Shown one piece after another: positions 46,525-57,959 of a stretch of DNA of 64,000 nt; position 1 is the stretch's first letter; each line of letters begins with the position of its first letter. The stretch lies in the NCBI GenBank assembly GCA_007844125.1, contig CM017572.1, forward strand, positions 30,900,900-30,964,899, in the 5' to 3' direction. A model generated the notes under the pieces. It did no database searches. It was not told where the DNA came from and worked only from the letters and a program-made list of their open reading frames with translations. Source of the stretch: Sinonovacula constricta (taxonomy: Eukaryota; Mollusca; Bivalvia; Cardiida; Solecurtidae). The position numbers and the translations under genes are program-made.

Positions 46525-47419
46525 ACGAGGAACACGAATAGAACTAATAAATATATTACATCAAATAACCAGAGACAAAAGAGACATATATTCCTTGCAA
46601 ATTATAATGATATGAAATGTTATATGTTTAATGTTTTTAAATGCAACATTGACATTTTTTTGCCCGAGATCTTTTGGAAAATTCACCTACGAGCAATTTA
46701 TTATTGCCCAACGGGGAGGGGTGGACTATGCTTCAGTTCAGCATGTAAACGACCGTGTCGTACTAAGACAAATCAATATTTGTATCTGCAAAAACTGATT
46801 TTTTATGATTTTATACCCAATTCTGCGTATATAATTTGCCCTAGTAATTGTTTATGCAATATCCAATTGTTATATACAGAACTGAATTCATGAACAATTT
46901 CGATTTGAATATGAACTCGTCACATCTCTTTTGAAGCGTTGAACAAGAAATATACATTCTTTAACTTGTAACAGATCTATCTGTTTCTTGTACAACATCA
47001 TCACTGACATTTGATTTGCTGCAGATAAAACAAATGCAATTTTTTTAACTAAACCACACATTCCGAAATTATTCATTGTTTGTAAAGTTTATATACTATA
47101 AACATTTAAAACTAACTAGATATTATACATTATATACTAAAATTGACGCCTTGCTGGTCACGGCTACAATTGTTTAAACATAATAACAATGAAAATCGAT
47201 TGACGATATTGTTTATATAAACACTGCCGGATTTTATTGCATTTATGTATATACCGCCACACGAATGATGTATTTAACCAAAATACGAATAGCAGTATGA
47301 AATGTTTTAAAATTGATTACATTCTGAAAAAAATCTGACATTAATGCCAAATAATTCAACACTGAAGTAATGTATTGATGACGTTGCATCTTTTTGTTGA
47401 TTTTGCGCGAAACCGCGTG

Positions 47420-47456
47420 TGATGACGTCATATTGTTATGCTTAATGACGTCATTA
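47420..47456. promoter_or_regulatory. Paired CRE palindromes, copy 2
   Basis: TGACGTCA at 47423-47430 and 47446-47453, the counterparts of those at 2146 and 2169. Spacing and flanks are nearly preserved even though the sequence just before them has a deletion relative to copy 1. Confidence 0.4.
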
Positions 47457-47804
47457 TTTTGATGTTGATGTAAAATATACAAACATGGCGAACTGAGATG
47501 AAAACATCAAACTGAATTAAAATAAACTTTAATTATAGGAACATTTGTACAAAATATTTAATGGAAATACAACAATACATCAACTACATACTTATCTGTA
47601 ACATTCACAGAAGTACAGAGTTTTAAACACACGTTTTAATTTCATTTTATTCCTAAACAAAATGTCGGTGGAAGATTGTTTTGCTAAAATGTTGATTTAA
47701 TTCCACTTTTATAACGAGTCACTAAATCACAAAATGTCACAATCAGCAACAAAAGGAGAAACACAAATGGAAAACAAAATGTCCGGCAATAATTAATATA
47801 AACT

Positions 47805-48386
47805 TTACTTCCATTCCACCATCAGAAGCTGATCACTCTTCTCCCCTCCGACATACAAGGAACTCCTGTTCACATCATAACTGAGGCAGGTTGGACGCCA
47901 CGTGATCCCATCTTCCTTGGACAATATCTGACCTACCACGTGACCATCCTCGGTCACCTTGACTACGTTGCATGAGAAATATCCGCAGACAAACACGGGA
48001 CCGTGATGGTCAGTGGTCACACCATAGGCACCAGACAGTCCGAGATCCTGATGGGAGAGACAGAATATCTCCCTCCCGTCCGTGCCGACACATACAAGAC
48101 CTCTGTCCAAGTCAGCCACATAGAGTCGGTCGCCGGAACTGTTCACGGCGATGTGTTGGAAGTAAGAGAACAGTTTCTGGCCGTCGGTGTCCATGGAGAT
48201 CTCCCTCAGCTTCCTGCCACTCCTCACGTCGTGTACATACAAGATGGTACCACGCCACTCAGCACAGTACAGCAGTCCGCCATGACAAGCGATACAGCCG
48301 GTCCTATGTCCCAACTCGACGGTTCGTGTCCTGGTCAGACTGTCTGTGTTGTACACGTCGACTTGGGTAGAACCACGGAAGGCAAC
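47805..48386 (-). CDS. TRIM-like NHL terminal exon (copy 2), intact, no upstream exons seen
   Basis: Starts in phase 0 after TTTCCAG (48387-48388) with V-A-F-R-G-S-T and runs 193 codons to TAA, ending S-D-Q-L-L-M-V-E-W-K. Blade motifs are IACHGGLLYCAEW, HIAVNSSGDRLYVADLDRGL, GVTTDHHGPVFVCGYFSCNV and LCLSYDVNRSSLYVGG without the first residue. Compared with copy 1, three in-frame length differences and about 28 replacements occur, all in blade loops or the first strand; silent changes are about four. The open frame, intact splice acceptor and in-frame indels argue that it was under selection as protein. No B-box or coiled-coil exon is visible from 48.4 to 64 kb on the minus strand, so it is either the end of a gene with a very long intron or an orphan exon. 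Confidence 0.85.
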   Translation of the reverse strand, partial: VAFRGSTQVDVYNTDSLTRTRTVELGHRTGCIACHGGLLYCAEWRGTILYVHDVRSGRKLREISMDTDGQKLFSYFQHIAVNSSGDRLYVADLDRGLVCVGTDGREIFCLSHQDLGLSGAYGVTTDHHGPVFVCGYFSCNVVKVTEDGHVVGQILSKEDGITWRPTCLSYDVNRSSLYVGGEKSDQLLMVEWK

Positions 48387-49879
48387 CTGGAAATACAGAA
48401 ATGTAGACCAGAGTAAAACATTGTAAATGTACAGATTGTGTTGGTGACAAAATACACGTCAGCGTCTTTAGTCGTAAATGATGCAACCTGAAAATAGAGG
48501 GAGAGGAAACAGAACATTAATAAAGTCTTTGGCCCGTAAACACCAACCATTCTTAAGTAACACGTGTTAAAGTCATGGTTTTAATTCACAATATCTTCAA
48601 CGTATGTTAAGTTCAAATGTATATTAAGTTCAAGTCTGAAAATGTTGCATGACAATTTCACTTTGATACTTTGAGCTTAAACTCACAATTTAACTACATA
48701 CGAAAGCTTAGCTTTCTTGGTATAAAAATTATGGTGACTTGCTCTCAAGTCGTGACATGCTTTAAAAAGGGCTTGGTGAATACAGGCCTTTATTTCGTGG
48801 CACAAGTTTGATCAGTTTGTGGTGGAGTAAACATGGCTGACAGAATATTATCCACACAACAACCTGAAAATATAGACATGTAAAGCAGGTTAACATTAAA
48901 ATGAATGTTAACAATTGGTAGTAAAATGTCAATCTTCAGTGTTGTCATTGTCGGTCAGCTTGCCAGTGCCTGGTCTAAATATAGGAAGAATACGACACAA
49001 TAACCACCCGAATATACGAATCTGTACACTTGTTACATTCGCTGTCCTCCTGGCTCTGTTAAACTTGAGTACGGTGGAAAGTCGCCATTTGTGTCTGAAA
49101 GTGTGGAAATGTAAACAAATGGTCGTGTATGCAACGATCTGCAATAACTTAAATAAAATGGAATCGACATTTAAAATTGAGTTTAACCTAGTTACGTATT
49201 GCTCTCTGAATCAATAACAGAAGAAAGTCTACTGTAGACGCACAACAAATGTGCAAAATGCATTGTGTCTTGAAACAGAGATCTAAAACAAAGACATGGT
49301 TTTTGAACAGTATTTTAACCAAATTTAAGCATAAAGCAATTTTAAAAAAGGCATAGATTTATAAATATTATTGTAATATTCAAACTTATACTTAACAAGA
49401 TATCTTTACATAATTTTCCTCAAGACCGCACAGAATCCATCTCACTTTGGCTGATGAACGCTAGACTTGTTGTTCTGCAAATATTTATGACGTCATATTT
49501 TGTCGAGTGACGTATGAAATGTGTACAACTGTTTGATACATGTACGCGATAAACCTGTGTGAGGCATATTACTTTATGACCTATGTGTGCAAATATGGTG
49601 GATAAATGAAGCTTATTTTGATATGTTCGTCACACTACATTAATTGTTTACCGTCTGTCATGATACGATATATGTTACGCACAATGCTGGAGCCTAGCTG
49701 CTTGGCTTTTGATGTGTCGGGTTGGGGGCGGGTGGGGGATTTGGGGGGGGGGGGGGGTGCAAAATCAATAATATCGAACGAATACTTTCTTCTTTGTTGA
49801 TCACAGAATCGATGCTAATGTTGGAATCGATGTTGATGCTCCATCTGCCGGACTATATCTCAAGTCCGTGAGACAATAA

Positions 49880-51215
49880 TTAAAGTACATAAAGTATAGG
49901 TATTTTATGGAAAATTCTAACTATTAGCATTGTAAACCTCATGTTTATATAATTTCTTTATAGATAGGGCAGTAAGAACTGGTATCTCCTGTCAATGGAA
50001 AAAAGGTCTCAAGACAGCAATAAAAACCGAAATTCATTACTTGACGTGTAGACAATTTTTTTTAACACTTATTTTCATACTATTTATTGGCATATTGCTC
50101 TTGTCCTCACGTTGTTTGAACGTTCAATTAATACACAAAACCCCGAGAACTTGCTTCTATTAAACGTCTTATGTGTTCATTAAAACGATCACAAATTTAA
50201 CGAATAGTGCCACAGCTTTTGTTTACTGGTGTAAAGAAGTAAGCAATAATCTCCACAGTTTTAATGCGTTCAGATATTCAATAACCGACTGCTGTAGCTG
50301 GGGCGGAGCTGCTTATACCGTGCAAGATTGTCGAACGACGATAACTATTTTAACTTCATTTACTTTCTTCTTCCGATTTGCCAATTTGTTTACTAAAATT
50401 GGTTTATTATTGCAATCTGTGTGTGCGCGTGCGCTCGTTTCTGCGTGCGTGTCTATGTGTGTGTAAACGGAGCATTGTCAATGTAGCTTCTAAAATTAGG
50501 ACCTTTCATGCAGAGTAAAGAACAATTTCACACTTGGCGCGTAACCTCAAATACCCACCAAGAAGGGAGATAACATTAGGTAAATGAGTAAGTCAAAATA
50601 ATGTCCTTCCATAACGAAATGAGGGAATCACTACCACTTGCTAAATATATTTTGAAATGAAACAGGCGTTTATTATCTCACAAACAGTCTCTCCGCTTAG
50701 CAGGGCCATGCTTACTTAACCAAAAAGAGCATTACTATGACAGCATATAGTGAAATATATTCATAGCAACAGTGACAAGAACTTACACTTCCAATAAGGT
50801 ACCTATGTAAATAATAACTAAATCCTGAAAATTAACACACATCAAAATCTCTCCTGCCTTCCCGAACGCACGCCAAGTGACGGTCGCGGCAGTCTAACTG
50901 TAAATGTCAATTCCAATTACGTCACGTAGAGAATGAATCGATTACGTTGAATATGCTCAGTCACAACAAACGGTTTACAATGCTTGGTGTCTTCACATAA
51001 TGATAATTTATTTTTATACTATAACATAATAACGTTTTGTTGTTGTTGTTGTTGTTTTCGTAAAAGGAGACATTAAACTTGAATACTGGTCTGTATAGTT
51101 TGCCTACATATTATGCTTTGTCTTATATTGTCGCTGAATATACCACAATGATGACTATAAATCTCCACAATGTCAGTCACAGTTCAGGTACCTTAAATAG
51201 TTGTTGTTGAAATTA
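49880..51215. other. Sequence present only in duplication copy 2
   Basis: About 1.3 kb interrupts the homology with copy 1 (which runs from about 4625 to 4780 with different sequence). No coding frame is credible; the 97-codon frame at 50173-50466 has no recognisable motif and ends in a GTGTGC run. There is a (GTT)n run at 51035-51054. Possible insertion of unknown type. Confidence 0.5.
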
Positions 51216-51340
51216 CAATATTGTCAGGCAATACCGCGTACATGTATGCAAACAGTGATTGAAATGTACATCTGTTATGTGACGTATTTTAAAAACTTTT
51301 TATCGCTTTACATATATCTCCTTATGTGACTATCTCTCTT

Positions 51341-54300
51341 GACAACTTGTCACTCTCTTTTTCTCTTTAAGTGTTCCAAATTTGTACTTTTCTCTCTCAT
51401 CTTGTTCCAGTTGACTCACTGATTTCCTACTGTATTTCTCTCAGCACATTTCGTATCTCTTTTTAAGTACGTTTATTTACCGTCATAGTTTAAAAGTTAT
51501 AACAACCGGCAAATCATAGATTGTTCAGTACCGTACTGAACAAGAAATAAATAACCAATATTCAATGCTTTGAAAGGTATTATGTGTGTACTAGTATAAA
51601 CATGGTTTGAGTCAAATCAAACAGAGGTGGATAAATATTATCTGTACAAAACGAATCTAAAAACAAATAAATATAGTTAGACTCTTGGTACAAGTTTCAT
51701 ATGAAACAACACTTTTGAATGTTTACATAATAATAATACTTATTAATCAATTATTTAAATGCAATTATTCATCATAAACAATATGTTAATGCAGGTGAGC
51801 ACATCTTCTCTTACAGATTTAACATTATTCCATGTCTCAACATAATGTTTAATTCATTTCTAAATCCAGTTATATTTGGCAAGATTGTTTGTCTTTTACA
51901 GGAAAAAATATGTTTATATGTTTCAGTATTTTGATGTTGGGGTTGTGGGGTGTAGGTCCTTATATTATTTGACTTTGCTTATGTTTTCTTAATATGTTGT
52001 TATTGTTATAATCCTTATATAGATTAGGTCCTTATTTCTGATCGAAATAAGGTTCAGTAACTTAAAAAGCTATGTTATAAATTGTATGATCTAAATCACA
52101 GCTTAAAAGTTTATTATAAGATACTGGAAGATTAAAAACTTATAATAAAAGTGTTGTATTATATATCACAGCTAATCGACCTATAATGGTCTATCACAGG
52201 CTCTGGAAGTTTAAAATTCTAAATTAAATATCTTATGTTGTATATCTATCTATCTATGAAACAAACGTTACAAAACGTGCGTATATTTTATCACAGTTTT
52301 GCGCACATATTATGTAACTGGCCTCTATATGTGGAATGTATTATCAACATATAGAAATACCAATATGTCCAAGTATTCTGGGTATGTGTTATTTACAAAC
52401 CACACTCCCACCTATGCCAGTGTATATATATATACATTAAATTAGTAAATATTGATTGTGGTATTATATTTCTACCATGTGATATTGCTGTACACAAATA
52501 AACAATAATAGTGTTAGTTGAGGCATAGGGTGAGAGTGTTGGTATACATATAAACCCCGCTGGGCAGCACCGGTATCTTTGGATGCAGGGCTGGAGCTTA
52601 TAAGTGCCTTCCCCAAAGTGTCTAAGTCACACACACCGGGGATCATGCTCAACAGTCCCTTATACGGGGAAAGCCAAGCAAAGAGCCCGAAGGGCGCTTT
52701 GCGGGCTTTGACCGCCTATAGGTAATGCGTATGGAGCGTGTGGGTAATGGGATATGTTCAATTTCAAAAATGAAAATATATACCCGTCCGACCAAATTGA
52801 AAGTTCCCCCTGTATGGCGCCATCTTGAATTTCGGTGCAACCATACAAATTACCAGCGAGTGAGGATCACAATAACAATAGTCTTGATGCAAGAAGTGTT
52901 TTGGAGCAAAATTTCTTCATACAAAAATTCAACGAGTTAAAACAACACTGTGAAATAAATCTTTTTTAAAATTAATGGGAAAGGAATCACATGCGATGAT
53001 TGTTAATGCAGGAATACAAAAATCAGAATTTAAGTTTAGCAGCTATTTTCTCTGACTGATAAAAGTGTAAAGAGCGGTTCTGAGCGGGCGTTGTATGAAG
53101 TAATACAACTATTACGGTTCCATATTTTTTCTCTATTTGAAGACCAAATCTATAAAAGTAGACAAAACAGTGATGAAATATTTATTTAACTTAATGTTAT
53201 CAATAAAGGTCATATAAAAATAAACAAAAACTTCAGTTTAATTTACGTTGTATACGAATCAATTTGAGTACGAATGTAGTAGTAAAATTTCAACTGGTTC
53301 CCCACTTTTTTGTACGAGTGGACGCATTTTGTCTTACACTGGGAAACCAGGCAAGTCCATTGACCATTTCCGTACACCGCGTCGTCTGCAGCTAGCGTAA
53401 AGAGATAATCCAATTAGGATTTACTACCTTAAACACACTTAATTTCATTTTTGCTGCAGCCTGCGTGATGTCAGCAACCGAGATGGGTTTTAAATGAAGA
53501 TGAACTGTGAGCGGTAAGTGTGCGAGACCTTACTCTGATTATGTATTTTATCAAAATTTATTGATATCACAATCAGAATGTTGCATTAGCCATTACTGCT
53601 TTTGTAAGTATTTGATATACTGATAATGAGTAAGCAATGAATCACACATCAGAGCACGGTTTCTTTAAAAAAAAAAAAAGATGGCTTAAGACATAGCTTA
53701 TGTTGAAAATGAGAAAACATTTCGGATGACAAAGTTTTTCAGTTTCTTTTTTAAAAAGGGAAGATGGATATATTTCTCAACAAATAGAAGAAATTGCAGT
53801 GTTCTTACTTCTGATATAAGACTGATTTAATTAACACACATATTGTAAAAGTGTAGATCTACTTTGACATTTCATTACTATTCAAATTAGACAGTGTTTT
53901 CTTCCTTCATAGAAGAGTTGTTTAAAGTGCACTTTCAATAAATTAATTTAAATTAAAATATCAGTTTATAAGATTGACACTCCCCATTATACCTGAAATA
54001 AAACTAGTTTTAAAATTCTAAAAATTTCCATGCATATTTATTCATTTATAAAGATTTGCATTACAATTTTCTAATGGTATTATTTCCAACAAAAACTGTC
54101 TGTAAACAATCCAATTTTGCCAATAGCCATAAATTCCACCACAATGATTTTAATAAAAAGAAAGGTAAACAATTGTTGTACATTGACATTTTCATGTGGA
54201 ACAAAATCACTGACATTAGGTATCATTTTGACCAAAACATATACACAAGCATACTACTTAAGCTTTTCAAGAAAGATTTGATAACATTCATCTGAGTTTA

Positions 54301-54422
54301 TTGGCATAATTTAAACATGGTATAATGTATTTTTATCATTTTGTGTTATATTTTCACAGCTAAGCAGTCTGTGAAGGGAGGTCTCCATGAGTACTGTAGT
54401 TGACATTTGCTATGTTAACCAG
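51341..54422. other. Mostly gene-free stretch with a GC-richer island
   Basis: The interval is AT-rich except 52540-52870, which is GC-richer. That island holds a hairpin (GCCCGAAGGGCGC...GCGGGC) and, on the minus strand, CAAGATGGCGCC (YY1-type motif) around 52814-52826. A plus-strand frame from 52725 runs to a CGA|GTGAGG donor-like site at 52859-52860, and a minus-strand frame starts at the ATG within the YY1-like motif. Neither can be extended with confidence. A GCG|GTAAGTG donor-like site lies near 53513. Confidence 0.4.
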
Positions 54423-54475
54423 GTGACAGTGCCACTCCACATTTAACCAAAGAACAGAAAGAAAGGCTGTGGATG
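54423..54475 (+). CDS. Penultimate exon of an unrecognised gene
   Basis: A 53-base exon after TTAACCAG and before ATG|GTAATTTG. It begins with the last two bases of a codon and ends in phase 0, coding D-S-A-T-P-H-L-T-K-E-Q-K-E-R-L-W-M. In-frame stops just upstream (TAA overlapping the acceptor) fix the exon start at this acceptor. It joins in frame to the next exon. I do not recognise the family. Confidence 0.6.
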
Positions 54476-54902
54476 GTAATTTGTTTTAAATCAAGTTGAA
54501 ATGGACTCAATGTATAGCTTGAGATAAATAAAATCATTAATATTACAACACAATCTTACTTAATACCTAGGTTGCATCAATGGGTATTTTAAGTGTTGTT
54601 TTGAAAAAGAAAAAATGCCTTAGAATATTGTAATCAAACTTTTTACACATTTTGGTATAGAAATTATTTTTTTCAACTATAGACATAAGGGCAATATCAA
54701 GTCTTCTGGAAAGTTCTAGCCATGTAGTTGATAATATTTAATTGTAGATGGTCATTGCCTAAGTTTTATAAGTATATCTCCCCAGATATTAACTTATTAC
54801 TGTTAATGCGTTATTCTTTTAATTGAATATATTTAACTGCATTTTCTTGTGTCACAACTGCAAAAATATTTATTATTAGATTATTATTCTTCTGTTATAC
54901 AG

Positions 54903-55025
54903 ATTGTAAAAATCCAGGAATTGTCTTCATTAGTACTGAATGCACCCAGTTTACAGAGGTTTCAGGCAAGGTTGTCCAGAGACGGAATAACAGATTTGAG
55001 GCATGCCCATCTAGATCAAAGATGA
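54903..55025 (+). CDS. Terminal exon of the same unrecognised gene
   Basis: After a strong acceptor (CTTCTGTTATACAG), 40 residues run to TGA at 55023-55025: I-V-K-I-Q-E-L-S-S-L-V-L, N-A-P-S-L-Q-R-F-Q-A-R-L and ITDLRHAHLDQR. With the previous exon it forms a short amphipathic-helical C-terminus (K-E-R-L-W-M/I-V-K-I-Q-E-L). Composition and GC content stand out from the AT-rich flanks. AATAAA-like signals (AAATAAATA) follow near 55240. Earlier exons are not identified; a donor-like site near 53513 has the wrong phase to join directly. Confidence 0.6.
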   Translation: MVKIQELSSLVLNAPSLQRFQARLSRDGITDLRHAHLDQR

Positions 55026-57000
55026 AGTGACTTCATTCTAGGATGACCTGATATTTTCTTGAGAAAGTGGCTGAAGTTTGCCATCCTGCAATGTGTCACA
55101 TGTTACTCAATCTAAATATTGAATCAGACTGAACAAGAATGAAAAAGTTTATTTAACACAAGGTGCTCACAAGACCACACCCTTTTGTAACAAACAGTTA
55201 ATGAAATTGTTGTTGTTTTTGCACATTTCTCTGAATATAAAATAAATAGTTATGAAATAAATATATGTTTCAGAACAATAATATAAGATTGTGTGCAGGT
55301 GGTGTTTATTTAACAGATTGACATCAGCTCTTCTATGGATTAAAGATATAGTTAACATTTTATTGTGACCATTTTGCTTTAATTAAAACAAAATATGAGT
55401 TAAAATTCGGTTACAGCACCTTTATTAAATAGAATGTACATACCATTTATATTAGAACTGGACATTCACATATTCAATCTCATTTTCCATCAAGATGTAA
55501 TGTTGTAGTCTGTGTTCTATAACTAAATGCCATAACTTATTTGTCTTAAAGTGCCATGATATTAATTGTATTTGATGTTGCTTTAGTGTAAAATGCATAT
55601 AATATTGTTAATGTGTGTGTTGTTATTAACTATGTTTTGACATTGCATATTAGCTTAAACCACTGAAGCATAATTATCTTTATTTAAATCGCTTTCAGTG
55701 ACATTTTGCATCTTTCCACTTTTTGGAAAGATAATGTTTGTTTTCATTAAGAAAAAGGTTCAATCTGGTAAAACATATAGAAGAAGTGATTCCTGTATTT
55801 TCTTTTTTTTTTTCAATACTTTTTTTTTTAAATAGAGTTAATATAAAGACATAAAAATCTTTATTGTTATTTTTTTTCTTTTCTGCATACCAACAGTAGC
55901 TATTTATTGAGAAATTCTAAAAATCAAAAACATGCTTACATTATCCATCTACTGAAATACAGCATAAATATGTAAATTTCCTTATCAATATAATGTAGTA
56001 GTTGTTTATATGAAAGCCAATAATGTGCATTTAAATGTTTTTAAAAATCTGCTATCTAAATGAAGTACTATGTTTTTAAAAGAATTGTGTTTTGCTGAAA
56101 GCGAACTAGTTTCATATCTTTGAAACAGCCAGAACTCAATTTTGCCTAAACATCCCCCGAAGACCCAAAATCCCATGGGGTATCATGTTTCTATTCAAAG
56201 AATGGACACCACCCTACAAATTTTGGTGAATACCTTATATTAAAGGAGATATTATTTATTTCTGATCATTTTGAGACTGAATAAGGGTTACAAAATTATT
56301 TATATAATAATTTGTATTTAATAACAAATTGATCATTACAGCTTTTCGCTGGACCTAAACTTTTGTTTAAAGCCTGCTGAAATCAAAGTGCATACTAAAA
56401 AGGAAAAATTATGGTATCAATTTCTCTTAACAAATCTGTTATGCAAAGAAGTATTGAATCCACAAACAAAAATATTTATAACAAAAGAAAAACATTACAA
56501 AATTATGAAAAAATATACCTTCAAATAGTTTCAACTCAATACTTGAGCAAAAATGACTCGTCAACATTCATCAGTGTTGAAATGCGTGATGTTGCCAAAT
56601 AGATGTGTGATTTGTTACTTTCTGGTATATTAACACGTAAATAAAAGATAACTATAACACTAAAAAAGCATGAATTAAAGTTATGTATATATTATTGTAG
56701 AACTAACCTTTTCTCGCAAAGCCTGCCATTGTAATTTTAGAGAACATATTTACATTCTTACATACACACTGTCTTGTCTGCTTTTTTTAAAGAGTGGAAC
56801 TTATGATAACATATATAATTTCTGTTCTATTGTTTATTTTAATGCTTTTTAATGAGACAAAATAATTATTATCCACCAGGAGATATAGCCCTAAAAATCT
56901 CGATATAAAAGAAGCAATTTTACTGATAGTTAATTCACATCGTGCCTGTGTTTTGAAACCTGGGTAGGCTCACTTTTCCCTCTCTTTTACATTTGATGAC
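55026..57000. other. 3' UTR and gene-free stretch
   Basis: Very AT-rich sequence with T and A runs (for example 55804-55833). Frames at 55167-55358 and 56411-56602 have AT-driven composition and are not supported. Confidence 0.6.
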
Positions 57001-57079
57001 ATTGCCCACTGCAGTATTCTATTTGTGTTGTGATATGCAACGCTGCTTCAGAGTAGAACAATAAATGACATTCAGGGAG

Positions 57080-57480
57080 AACCTCATTGTGTAAGAAGGG
57101 AGGAGTGTAGCAGTCAGGGGCATGCCAGGGCTTACGCACGTGCGTATAGTTGCTTCCAAAAATTAAAAAAAAAAAAACCTTTAAAAAGCAAATAAAAATC
57201 GTACATAACCTGTATTTGGCACTAGTTGTTAGCTGTTTCATTTTTTAAATTAGAGTTCTTTAACCCTTTTCCAAATTCTACAAATACTTCTGCAATCCTA
57301 CCCGACGTATTTCTGTCCCTTCCTGCTCGTTGTACTGTGACAGAGTTTCTCCCCAGAATGTATCTACGGCGTTCTTAGGAAAAAAATCCGGGGGCGGGGT
57401 TAATGCCCCTGAACCCCCTCCCCAGAATAGTGCGTATACTCAAAGGTCGCCTAGGCACACCCCTAGCAGTTTCACAGATA
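57080..57480. mobile_element. Possible small non-autonomous element
   Basis: GTCAGGGGCATGCCAGGGCTTACG with an A13 run at 57165-57177, and CGGGGGCGGGGTTAATGCCCCTGAACCCCCTCC near 57390, resemble the complementary G/C-run ends seen at 9590-9800. Boundaries are unclear. Confidence 0.35.
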
Positions 57481-57959
57481 CAGCTATAGCTCAGTCCTTA
57501 GTATTAGGTAGGTCTGATATTCGAAATCTGGTAAATGCTCACTTTACTCATAAACTATTACTTTTGAAAATGACCACATTGAAAAAGGTAAGCCATGGAG
57601 AGGCTCCAAATGTGCTCATTTATATTTCATGTATCAATGACTTAGTCTAAAGTTTATTGTATTCAAACAATAATAGCGCTTTCCCCGAATTAGGTAGCAC
57701 CTATTGTCATATTAAGTGTGGTTGCTTATTGGATTATGGTAGTAAAAAAACAACCATCTCCAATTATTTACATCCTGTTGCTACGAGCAAGTTAATAAGT
57801 TTCCTGCACAATATATTCAGGTAGTTTAAATTTTATAATCTTATATATCAATACATGTATATATATATTGGACTCTATGCCTATTATGGTTTGGCCATTA
57901 CGTTTAATAACACAAATTAAGAGACAGTATGTTTATCAATCGCCCAGTTGTCAGTGCTT

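Larger units (their letters stand above)
45631..51340. repeat. Segmental duplication, copy 2 (partner 19-4900, direct)
   Basis: Carries the intact NHL terminal exon, its flanks and, at its left end, a second short exon that is broken in copy 1. Relative to copy 1 it has no insertion at the 806-1398 site (junction near 46560), keeps two short blocks lost from copy 1, and has about 1.3 kb extra at 49880-51215. The G-run at 46503-46524 is much longer than the six G at the matching site in copy 1. Confidence 0.9.

Noticed and set aside
50173..50466. 97-codon plus frame in the copy 2-specific segment
   Set aside because: No recognisable domain and it ends in a simple repeat.
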